Below the pieces are notes generated by a model. The model had not been told where the DNA came from, searched no databases, and worked only from the letters and a program-made list of their open reading frames with translations. Source: DASYSA01 sp036003885 (GTDB lineage Bacteria; Acidobacteriota; Blastocatellia; UBA7656). From it: a stretch of DNA of 6,713 bases. The position numbers and the translations under genes were made by a program. The stretch lies in contig DASYSA010000383.1 in assembly GCA_036003885.1 (NCBI GenBank), forward strand, positions 1-6,713. The letters run 5' to 3'. This document shows, piece after piece, positions 1 to 5,191 of this stretch; within the stretch, counting starts at the first letter, position 1, and each line of letters begins with the position of its first letter.

Positions 1-85
1 GCGGGGCGAGTCAATAAAATGTATGTTTCAGTGGTCAAAGAAGAGTGCGATTAAAGGTGGGACTCAAAGTGGCAGGAACATCTGT

Positions 86-302
86 TCTCATTAACACCCC
101 ACTTCAGTGGGGTGTCTGGTGAGGGAACGGTGCTCGCGGAACCGTTTTAACGGTTTCCGATCTGCCCACGGTGAGCTCAATCTTCCTTCTGTACAGAGTC
201 TGTCGAGCAGGCCGGGTGGCTACCACAACGGGGAAACCGTTAAAACGGTTCCCTGGTCGCCCCGGACGGACCCACCCCACTGAAGCTGGGTGGTTAATGA
301 GA
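86..302. repeat. 217-bp nested inverted-repeat (MITE/REP-like) element
   Basis: Three blocks on the left recur as reverse complements, in mirrored order, on the right. The outer 10-bp ends are TCTCATTAAC at 86-95 and GTTAATGAGA at 293-302. A 13-bp block CTTCAGTGGGGTG at 102-114 matches 273-285. A 21-bp block at 138-158 is the exact reverse complement of 232-252. The arms are about 73 and 71 nt and enclose a 73-nt centre (159-231). Each arm is itself structured: 94-115 is a perfect hairpin with a 10-bp stem and TC at the tip, and the 21-bp block has the dyad core AACCGTT-TT-AACGGTT at 140-155. The similarity stops at 85/303, which gives sharp ends. There is no transposase ORF inside, so this looks like a non-autonomous or dispersed palindromic element. 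A structured 5' leader of the downstream operon is the alternative. Confidence 0.7.
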
Positions 303-385
303 TGTGCGCCGAGCCGTGGAGCGCGGGAGTCAAGCGCCTATTCTCGTAGCGAGTCTGAGTTTCAATTGCACCGTCAAAAAAAACC

Positions 386-389
386 GGAG
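386..389 (+). promoter_or_regulatory. Ribosome binding site of the SDR gene
   Basis: GGAG lies 6 nt before the ATG at 396. It decides the start, because the same frame stays open upstream to 171 but no other in-frame start there has such a site, and the classic SDR N-terminus begins just after this ATG. Confidence 0.7.
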
Positions 390-395
390 CCTTTA

Positions 396-1397
396 ATGAC
401 CACAGCGAGCGAGCAGGGAAAAGTGTTGGTAACCGGCGCCACCGGCTTCGTGGGAAGCCATCTTGTAGATCATCTTCTCGAGCAGGGGCGTTCGGTCCGA
501 TGTCTCGTCCGCAAGTCGAGCAACCTCCGATACCTCAAGGATCCAAGGCTCGAGTTTGCTTACGGCGGTCTCGATAACTCGACCGACTGGGATAACGCGT
601 TTGCCGGTGTCGACACGGTCTACCACGTCGCCGGAGTGACCTTCGCCCGCCGCAGCAAAGACTACTACGACGTGAACCATCGAGGAACCGAAGCAATCCT
701 GGGCGCCGCGTTGAAGCACCGCGGCTTCATAAAGAGATTCGTGCACGTCAGCTCTCTCGCGGCAATCGGACCCGGGCGGGACGGGTGTCCGGTTGACGAA
801 GAGACCCAGCCCGCTCCGATCACACCTTATGGCCGCAGCAAACTGATGGGCGAGGAAGCCGTCCGCGCGGTCGCCGACCTCCTGCCCACAACGATAGTTC
901 GGCCGCCGGCGGTTTACGGTCCCCGCGACTACGCCTTATACGAGCTCTTCAAATCGATAGCTCGGGGTCTCGCGCCGACGATTGGAAGAGGCGATAAACA
1001 GATCAGCCTTGTGCATGTCGACGATCTGGCTCGCGGCATGATCCTGGCAGGCGACAGCGATGCCTCGATCGGCCGCGACTACTTCATCTCCAGTGAAGAG
1101 GTCTATTCGCTTCGCGCAATTACGGAGTTGCTGGCGAAGATATTCAGCCGGCGAGTCAGAACTCTCGTGATACCCCGCGCGCTGGCCTTCGTATTGGCCG
1201 CTGTTGCCGAAGTCGCCTCCGCTGTGACCCGAAAGCCGCCGGTCATCAACCGCGATAAGGTGACCGACCTCTCACAGCAGTGTTGGGGCTGTTCGATAGA
1301 GCGCGCAAAGCGCGAGCTGGGCTACAGCCAGCGAGTCCCTCTTGAATCAGGATTGCGAGAGACGATCGAGTGGTACAGACGAGAGGGTTGGTTGTGA
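396..1397 (+). CDS. NAD(P)-dependent epimerase/dehydratase, extended SDR family
   Basis: This is a 333-residue extended short-chain dehydrogenase/reductase, a normal length for the family. The Rossmann nucleotide-binding motif is TGATGFVG with G14, G17 and G20. The catalytic YxxxK is Y145-GRS-K149, with serines S119 and S120 at the end of the preceding strand. The substrate domain carries the familiar RPPAVYGPRD at 169-178. A hydrophobic stretch at about 257-276 suggests membrane association, as in 3-beta-hydroxysteroid-dehydrogenase-like members. The C-terminus (DKVTDLSQQCWGCSIERAKRELGY, then a final EWYRREGWL) is typical of the group containing HpnA-like hopanoid epimerases, dihydroflavonol-reductase-like proteins and bacterial 3-ketosphinganine reductases. 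The substrate cannot be fixed from sequence. It probably reduces or epimerises a keto or sugar group on a lipid precursor. It is the first gene of a tight operon, and its stop overlaps the start of the PAP2 gene by four bases. Family assignment is very safe; the specific reaction is inference. Confidence 0.93.
   Translation: MTTASEQGKVLVTGATGFVGSHLVDHLLEQGRSVRCLVRKSSNLRYLKDPRLEFAYGGLDNSTDWDNAFAGVDTVYHVAGVTFARRSKDYYDVNHRGTEAILGAALKHRGFIKRFVHVSSLAAIGPGRDGCPVDEETQPAPITPYGRSKLMGEEAVRAVADLLPTTIVRPPAVYGPRDYALYELFKSIARGLAPTIGRGDKQISLVHVDDLARGMILAGDSDASIGRDYFISSEEVYSLRAITELLAKIFSRRVRTLVIPRALAFVLAAVAEVASAVTRKPPVINRDKVTDLSQQCWGCSIERAKRELGYSQRVPLESGLRETIEWYRREGWL
1381..1386 (+). promoter_or_regulatory. 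Ribosome binding site of the PAP2 gene, inside the SDR gene
   Basis: GAGAGG lies 7 nt before the GTG at 1394. This selects the overlapping GTG over the more upstream GTG at 1370, and implies translational coupling with the SDR gene. Confidence 0.6.
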
Positions 1398-2356
1398 GCA
1401 AGGCGGACTCCGAGACCGCGGAGGGAACCGACGCGCCGACCTCGAAGGCGAACGGCGCACTCGGATCTTTGATCCCGGCCGATAAGGTCATCATTGCCTA
1501 CGTGGCGACGATTGCGGGACTGGTGGCGCTGTCGGCCGGGCGCATTCAGTACTGGTGGGTCATTGTCATTGCTCACGCCGCGGCGATTGCGGGAATCGTT
1601 CTGATTGCAAGTCATCATCGCCACGTCGCCGCCTCGCCGCGCAGTCTTGCCGGCCTCGCACATGCCTGGTATGCGCTTGTCCTCGTGCCCCTCTCCTACA
1701 AGGAGCTTAGTTACCTCATCCCGCTCGTTCACCCGCGCGATTTCGATTGGGAACTGGCTGCGATAGACCATCGCTTGCTTGGCGTTCATCCCACGGTCTG
1801 GCTCGAGCGAGTGACCTCACCCTTGTTGACCGAGATCCTGCAGCTCTCGTATATCACCTACTATTTTCTGCCGCTCCTGTTGGGTGTGGCGATGTGGCGC
1901 AAGGGCTGGTTCCACGAGTTTCAGTTCTTTCTCTTCGTCATAGTGCTTGGCTTCTACCTGTCCTATCTCGGCTACATAACGGTTCCCGCGATTGGACCGA
2001 GATTCATCCTCGCCGATAAGCAAACGGTGCCGCTCGCGGGGATCTGGATGTTTGATCGTATACGCATTTCGCTGGATCAAGCGGAGGGCATCACACGGGA
2101 CTGTTTTCCAAGCGGGCACGCAGAGCTGAGTCTGCTCGTGCTCTACTACGCGCATCGATTTCACAGAAGATTGTTTTGGTGGATCTTGCCGGCGGCGAGC
2201 GCGCTGATCATCTCAACGGTATATTTGCGTTATCACTACGTTATCGACGTGGTGGCGGGAGTGTTGCTGGCCGCGCTTATTGTGGTAGCGGCCGGTCCGC
2301 TCTATCGCATGCTGGGAGGAAGTGTCAAAGATCAAAGGCCGGCCTCTGATCACTGA
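1394..2356 (+). CDS. PAP2-family membrane phosphatase/phosphotransferase (Aur1/IPC-synthase-like)
   Basis: This is a 320-residue integral membrane protein. About 30 polar N-terminal residues are followed by roughly six hydrophobic segments (near 32-48, 53-72, 92-112, 148-167, 177-197, and a C-terminal pair at 245-300). The PAP2 active-site motifs are visible: GPR with R203 after a membrane segment (the C1-type arginine), FPSGH at 238-242 with H242 as the acid/base of motif C2, and LRYHYVID at 278-285 with R279, H281 and D285 as motif C3, where the histidine is the phospho-acceptor in this superfamily. The block WELAAIDHRLLGVHPTVWLE followed by SYITYYFLP resembles the inositol-phosphorylceramide-synthase/Aur1-like branch rather than small undecaprenyl-diphosphatases. 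Transfer or removal of a phosphate-containing head group on a membrane lipid is expected. The GTG start overlaps the SDR stop (GTGA) and has a good ribosome binding site, so the two proteins are probably made in step. Family is firm; phosphatase versus head-group transferase is open. Confidence 0.92.
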   Translation: MSKADSETAEGTDAPTSKANGALGSLIPADKVIIAYVATIAGLVALSAGRIQYWWVIVIAHAAAIAGIVLIASHHRHVAASPRSLAGLAHAWYALVLVPLSYKELSYLIPLVHPRDFDWELAAIDHRLLGVHPTVWLERVTSPLLTEILQLSYITYYFLPLLLGVAMWRKGWFHEFQFFLFVIVLGFYLSYLGYITVPAIGPRFILADKQTVPLAGIWMFDRIRISLDQAEGITRDCFPSGHAELSLLVLYYAHRFHRRLFWWILPAASALIISTVYLRYHYVIDVVAGVLLAALIVVAAGPLYRMLGGSVKDQRPASDH

Positions 2357-2364
2357 CGCTGCAA

Positions 2365-2823
2365 TTGAAAATTATGCTCGTGTCGCTACTCGGTTCTTTC
2401 GCTTTTTTCGTGCTCGGTGTTTTATCTTTGCGCGGTGTCCGCTGGGCTTACATTACCTTCGTCTTGATGGGCCTGCTCTACTTCCCGGTGAAGGTCGGCT
2501 TTCGATTCGACCCACAGCCCTGCGAACTCACCTTCAATCTTCCGCTTGCCATTCACTCTCTGTCCAACTACCCGCATATTGTGCTGTTCGCATTGTTCTT
2601 CGTAATGTCGATCGCGCAACTTCGTGTGGCCAACCGGTCAGCGTTCGCTTGGGCAGCCCTGGCAACCATTGTGATGGGGGCGCTGGTCGAAGTCGAGGAG
2701 GGCCTCACCAATCTGGGACACTGCCGCTCGCGAGATCTGATCCCCGATGCTGTCGGTATCCTGGCAGGGTCAGTCATTGTTTTGCTCTTTAATAGACTGC
2801 GCAGGAGACCACCGCCGGGTTAG
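2365..2823 (+). CDS. VanZ-like small membrane protein
   Basis: This is a 152-residue protein with about four or five membrane segments (near 4-22, 28-44, 70-86, 94-110 and 126-142) and a basic C-terminal tail (RLRRRPPPG). The block ALVEVEEGLTNLGHCRSRD, followed by LIPDAVGILAGSVI, has the layout of VanZ-like proteins: an acidic cluster (E109, E111, E112), then an R/D-containing loop (R121, R123, D124), then D128-x-x-G before the last membrane helix. VanZ-like proteins are membrane proteins of poorly defined function; the founding member affects teicoplanin resistance. The gene follows the PAP2 gene after 8 nt and so belongs to the same operon. The start is uncertain. TTG at 2365 gives a lysine before the first helix, ATG at 2374 gives a protein three residues shorter, and neither has a clear Shine-Dalgarno sequence. 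Family call is moderate because the motif is degenerate. Confidence 0.75.
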   Translation: MKIMLVSLLGSFAFFVLGVLSLRGVRWAYITFVLMGLLYFPVKVGFRFDPQPCELTFNLPLAIHSLSNYPHIVLFALFFVMSIAQLRVANRSAFAWAALATIVMGALVEVEEGLTNLGHCRSRDLIPDAVGILAGSVIVLLFNRLRRRPPPG

Positions 2824-2836
2824 TCTCTTATGTGGC

Positions 2837-2852
2837 GCGGGTGGCCACCCGC
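2837..2852. repeat. Perfect 16-bp palindrome after the VanZ-like gene
   Basis: GCGGGTGGCCACCCGC is self-complementary without mismatch and begins 14 nt after the VanZ-like stop. It can fold as a 6-bp GC stem with a GGCC loop. No T-run follows, so a classical intrinsic terminator is not supported. A dispersed REP-like unit, a protein-binding dyad or an mRNA 3'-end stabiliser are alternatives. Confidence 0.45.
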
Positions 2853-2996
2853 ACTCGTTGAACCGAAGCGCGGATCACGCGTTGTGTAAATCAACCGGCG
2901 GCTCAACATTGAAATTGATCCACTGTCCAGACATCGGGTGCGTGTCACGATTTTGCGCACTCACAGCCTGTAGCGGAATCCCGGGGGAGTCACAGA

Positions 2997-3009
2997 AGGC
3001 AGAGTGCCT
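2997..3009. repeat. Small hairpin AGGCA-GAG-TGCCT in intergenic DNA
   Basis: A perfect 5-bp stem with a 3-nt loop, preceded by GGGGG and followed by CCCC tracts that could extend it imperfectly. It resembles the style of dispersed REP-type hairpins, but only one copy is in the window and no T-run follows. Confidence 0.25.
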
Positions 3010-3097
3010 GACCCCGTCACCCCCGTCTCTGGCTTCTCGCGCAGAATAGCGACGCGCACCCCAGACATCCCGATTCTCGACGAAACCCTCGCCCTTG

Positions 3098-3106
3098 TGT
3101 TATAAC
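3098..3106 (+). promoter_or_regulatory. Extended -10 promoter for the exchanger gene
   Basis: TGTTATAAC has the form TGnTATAAC, a near-consensus extended -10 element. No good -35 is visible 16-18 nt upstream, which extended -10 promoters can tolerate. Transcription would begin near 3113, giving a leader of about 75 nt that contains the short ORF at 3141-3188. The spacing to the gene is right, but no further support is visible. Confidence 0.4.
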
Positions 3107-3140
3107 GCTCTGACCGATAGTTATTCGCAGGCAGGAGCGA

Positions 3141-3188
3141 ATGATCATGTTGAGTGCCACAAGGCTGATCCGAACACCTCTGCGATAG
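3141..3188 (+). CDS. Possible 13-15 aa leader peptide abutting the exchanger
   Basis: The only good Shine-Dalgarno sequence before the exchanger gene, AGGAG at 3133-3137, serves this short ORF. It stands 3 nt from the ATG at 3141 and 9 nt from the in-frame ATG at 3147. The ORF encodes MIMLSATRLIRTPLR (or MLSATRLIRTPLR from 3147) and ends with TAG at 3186-3188, directly followed in the same frame by the exchanger ATG at 3189, which itself has no Shine-Dalgarno sequence. Three readings are possible: a leader peptide with stop-start reinitiation, the original N-terminus of the exchanger cut off by an amber mutation or sequence error, or stop read-through. Coding status is unproven. Confidence 0.35.
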   Translation: MIMLSATRLIRTPLR

Positions 3189-4520
3189 ATGCTAAAGCTC
3201 ACCCTTTTCAAAGCGCTCACAAAGCCGGTGGCCGCCAAGCTCGCGTTCCTGCAGGGCGCCGCTTCTGCGGTATGGACTTTCCCTTCCGTGCTTGGATCGG
3301 CGATCCTGATATCGTGGGCCGCCGAGGCTGCGCAGTTCCTGATCTCTCAGGGCCTGGCGCTGGCGATACTGGCATGGCTTCAGACTTTGCCGGAGTTCGC
3401 TGTGGAAGCCGCGATAGCCTGGGATGCGGGCAAGGCCGAACTGACGTTCGCCCCGGGATCCTACGAGGCCGCTCACGCTACTGCGCTCATGACCGCTAAC
3501 TTCACCGGCAGCCTCAGACTGCTTGTGGGTCTGGGCTGGCCGATGATCTACGCGACTGCAGCCTTCTTTCATCACAGGAAGACTAAAACGCGGTTGCGAG
3601 AAGTGGTGCTCGAAGACGAGCACGCAGTCGAAGTGGTGTTCCTGTTGATCTGCATCGCCTACTTCTTCGTCGTCTGGTTCAAGGGCACTCTGAACTGGGT
3701 CGACACCGTGTTCCTGACGATCATCTACCTGGTCTATCTCTTTTTCCTCAACAAGATTCCGCCTCAGGAAGAGGAGAAGATGGACGACATGGATAGGATT
3801 CCTCGCTTCATCCTGAGCCGGCGGAAGAGCATGCGTAACTCAATTATCGTCGGCCTGTTTCTGGCAGGAGGCTTGATTCTCTTCTTTGCGGCGCATCCCT
3901 TTTTGGAGAGCCTGAAGGGTATCGCCGTTGGCCTGGGGATTTCGACGTTTGTGTTCGTCCAGTGGGTGGCGCCCTTCCTCTCTGAGTTTCCCGAGAAGGT
4001 CTCGGCGTTCAACTGGGCAAGGCGTGTTAAGACTGCCCCGATGGCTCTTATGAACATGGTAAGCTCGAACATAAATCAGTGGACGATGTTGGCGGCGATG
4101 CTGCCTATCGCGTACGCTCTGGCACTGGGCCGCGCGGGAACCATAGTCTTCGATGACCACCAGAAGGTCGAGATACTGATGACCATCGGACAGTCCCTGT
4201 TAGGCGCGTTGCTTCTCGCGAACATGCGATTCGGGTGGTGGGAGGCGGCGCTGATGTTCGCCTTGTGGTTTATTCAGTTCGGGCTTTCGGGACTCGAGAA
4301 GCCACTGGGCGCTCCGGAGCTTCACAATAGCCTTGCCAGCGGACTTGCCGGGTGGTTATCGGTTGGCGTGGAACAAGTGGAAACGATTGCCCGCCGCGGC
4401 AAAGAGGTCATCACTGGTCTCTATTTCGTTTGGGCGGCGATCGCTCTGGTGATTGGGATCAAGAGCGGCACCCTCAAGGCGATCACGTCGTTCCCTCAAC
4501 TGATGCGCGATCACTGGTGA
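3189..4520 (+). CDS. Divergent sodium/calcium exchanger (CaCA) family membrane protein
   Basis: This is a 443-residue protein with about ten hydrophobic segments arranged as two halves around an acidic then basic cytoplasmic-type loop (about 190-216, with PPQEEEKMDDMD and RRKSMR). Each half contains a degenerate CaCA alpha-repeat. In the first, LQTLPEF has P68 and E69 and is followed by TANFTGS at 102-108 with N104. In the second, FLSEFPE at 263-269 has E266, P268 and E269 and is followed by MVSSNINQ at 290-297 with N294. In this superfamily the acidic residue after proline and the SN-type asparagine form the cation site. A Ca2+/cation:H+ or Na+ antiport role in the inner membrane follows from family membership, but the repeats are atypical: the first has a long insertion around 80-95 and lacks the usual GSN. 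The ATG at 3189 has no ribosome binding site of its own and sits immediately after an in-frame TAG. A universal stress protein gene follows after 61 nt and may be cotranscribed. Ion specificity is unknown. Confidence 0.75.
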   Translation: MLKLTLFKALTKPVAAKLAFLQGAASAVWTFPSVLGSAILISWAAEAAQFLISQGLALAILAWLQTLPEFAVEAAIAWDAGKAELTFAPGSYEAAHATALMTANFTGSLRLLVGLGWPMIYATAAFFHHRKTKTRLREVVLEDEHAVEVVFLLICIAYFFVVWFKGTLNWVDTVFLTIIYLVYLFFLNKIPPQEEEKMDDMDRIPRFILSRRKSMRNSIIVGLFLAGGLILFFAAHPFLESLKGIAVGLGISTFVFVQWVAPFLSEFPEKVSAFNWARRVKTAPMALMNMVSSNINQWTMLAAMLPIAYALALGRAGTIVFDDHQKVEILMTIGQSLLGALLLANMRFGWWEAALMFALWFIQFGLSGLEKPLGAPELHNSLASGLAGWLSVGVEQVETIARRGKEVITGLYFVWAAIALVIGIKSGTLKAITSFPQLMRDHW

Positions 4521-4581
4521 TCTTTCGAATACAGCGGCGACGCGGTCATCTTTCCGTGAATGATCGAGAGGTAATACGGTC

Positions 4582-5049
4582 ATGCCAATCAAGACGATTC
4601 TGGTTCCGACGGACTTCAGTGATAACGCCCACGTGGCATTTCAAAAGGCCTTCGATCTGGCCGGCCAACTCGGCGCGAAACTCCACCTTCTGCACGTTCA
4701 AAATGAAAGCACTTTGAGAATGGCGATCAAGGAGGGACTGTTGCGCGATGATTCCACCGATGAGGAACTGCAGGTTGAGATCGGGCGGCTCATTGAAGAG
4801 CGATGCTCCAGGATACTCTCCGGCTGTGAGATCGCGGGGCTGCCCATCGAACACCTGTCGCGTCGAGGCGATCCCGAAGTAGTCATTGCCCGTTATGCCC
4901 GCGAGATCAACGCCGATCTTGTTGTAGTGGGCTTGCGGGGCGCCGGCCTGTCGGGTCTGATCAAGAGCGCGGTAATGGGATCGATTGCCGAGAGCCTGAT
5001 CAGAAAATCACCTTGTCCGGTGATGGTAGTGAGGCTCGATCACAAGTAA
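4582..5049 (+). CDS. Universal stress protein, UspA family
   Basis: This is a 155-residue single-domain cytoplasmic protein of standard Usp length. It begins with the hallmark KTILVPTDFSDNA (4-16), where D11 is the usual nucleotide-contacting aspartate, and has a helix-strand pattern with LHLLHV at 34-39. The C-terminal ATP-binding region ADLVVVGLRG, then VMGSIAESLIRKSPCPVMVVR, follows the G-2x-G...GS pattern: G117, G120, G133 and S134. The spacer between G120 and G133 is 12 residues rather than the common 9, so the loop is slightly longer than in typical ATP-binding members. GAGAGG at 4566-4571 provides a ribosome binding site 10 nt before the ATG. Usp proteins act in stress survival and often sit beside transporters as regulators. 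Placement 61 nt after the exchanger, with no obvious terminator between, suggests a shared transcript, but this is inference. Confidence 0.93.
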   Translation: MPIKTILVPTDFSDNAHVAFQKAFDLAGQLGAKLHLLHVQNESTLRMAIKEGLLRDDSTDEELQVEIGRLIEERCSRILSGCEIAGLPIEHLSRRGDPEVVIARYAREINADLVVVGLRGAGLSGLIKSAVMGSIAESLIRKSPCPVMVVRLDHK

Positions 5050-5101
5050 CACGCGGGCGCGCGGCGGCTCGGAGGGGTCGACGGTACCCGGGCGGGAACT
5101 A

Positions 5102-5129
5102 TTGTCTGATTCGAGTTAACTGCTAAGAT
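5102..5129 (+). promoter_or_regulatory. Probable promoter of the substrate-binding protein gene
   Basis: TTGTCT (5102-5107) and TAAGAT (5124-5129) are separated by 16 nt, and TGC just before the -10 gives an extended -10. Transcription would begin near 5136, leaving a leader of about 56 nt before the ATG at 5192. It lies in the 142-nt gap after the stress-protein gene, where an independent promoter is expected. Confidence 0.4.
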
Positions 5130-5191
5130 GGCTCCTACAGCAGAACAGAGTGGTTCAGAACAAAAAGTGTTTCTGGAGACCGAAAGCGAAA

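Larger units (their letters stand above)
1..395. other. Upstream intergenic stretch without a supported gene
   Basis: No convincing coding region is seen here. A reading frame continuous with the SDR gene is open from 171, but its first 75 codons run through the inverted-repeat element, have no Shine-Dalgarno sequence and show no SDR-like sequence, so they are not taken as coding. Frame 1 ends at a TAA at 52-54 and frame 2 at a TAA at 92-94. Either could be the tail of a gene entering from the left, but only 17 and 30 codons are visible and neither is recognisable. The stretch holds the 217-bp repeat at 86-302, a GAACATCTGTTC dyad at 76-87, an eight-A run at 376-383 and the SDR ribosome binding site. 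I could not identify a convincing promoter for the SDR operon in 303-385. Confidence 0.6.
2824..3188. other. Intergenic region with palindromes, promoter and leader ORF
   Basis: No full-size gene is supported in these 365 bases; open frames on either strand look unlike real proteins. It separates the lipid-type operon from the exchanger gene and holds a perfect 16-bp palindrome (2837-2852), a small hairpin AGGCA-GAG-TGCCT (2997-3009) followed by a C-rich run, an extended -10 element (3098-3106), and a short ORF with a good ribosome binding site (3141-3188). Confidence 0.6.

Noticed and set aside
86..302. CRISPR array reading of the repeated blocks
   Set aside because: There are only two copies, inverted rather than direct, with no regular spacing and no cas gene nearby.
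171..395. N-terminal extension of the SDR reading frame
   Set aside because: The 75 extra codons run through the inverted-repeat element, have no ribosome binding site, and precede the point where the SDR fold normally begins. The ATG at 396 with GGAG is far better.
393..746. Other minus-strand frames opposite the SDR, PAP2, exchanger and stress-protein genes
   Set aside because: All are antisense to well-supported genes and show no domain, signal peptide or ribosome binding site of their own.
1370..1393. Earlier GTG start for the PAP2 gene
   Set aside because: It would enlarge the overlap with the SDR gene and has no ribosome binding site, whereas the GTG at 1394 has GAGAGG 7 nt upstream and the classic GTGA overlap.
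2322..2792. 156-codon plus-strand frame overlapping the PAP2 end and the VanZ-like gene
   Set aside because: The translation lacks membrane-protein character and is rich in Arg, Cys, Gly and Ser as expected of an out-of-frame read. The alternate frame at 2365-2823 gives a coherent membrane protein.
5077..5092. Polylinker-like cluster GTCGAC-GGTACC-CCGGG, suggesting vector contamination
   Set aside because: The match to a common cloning-vector polylinker is only about 11 bases (CGGTACCCGGG), the flanks do not continue as vector, and the surrounding DNA has normal gene organisation. Chance in GC-rich DNA is the simplest explanation.
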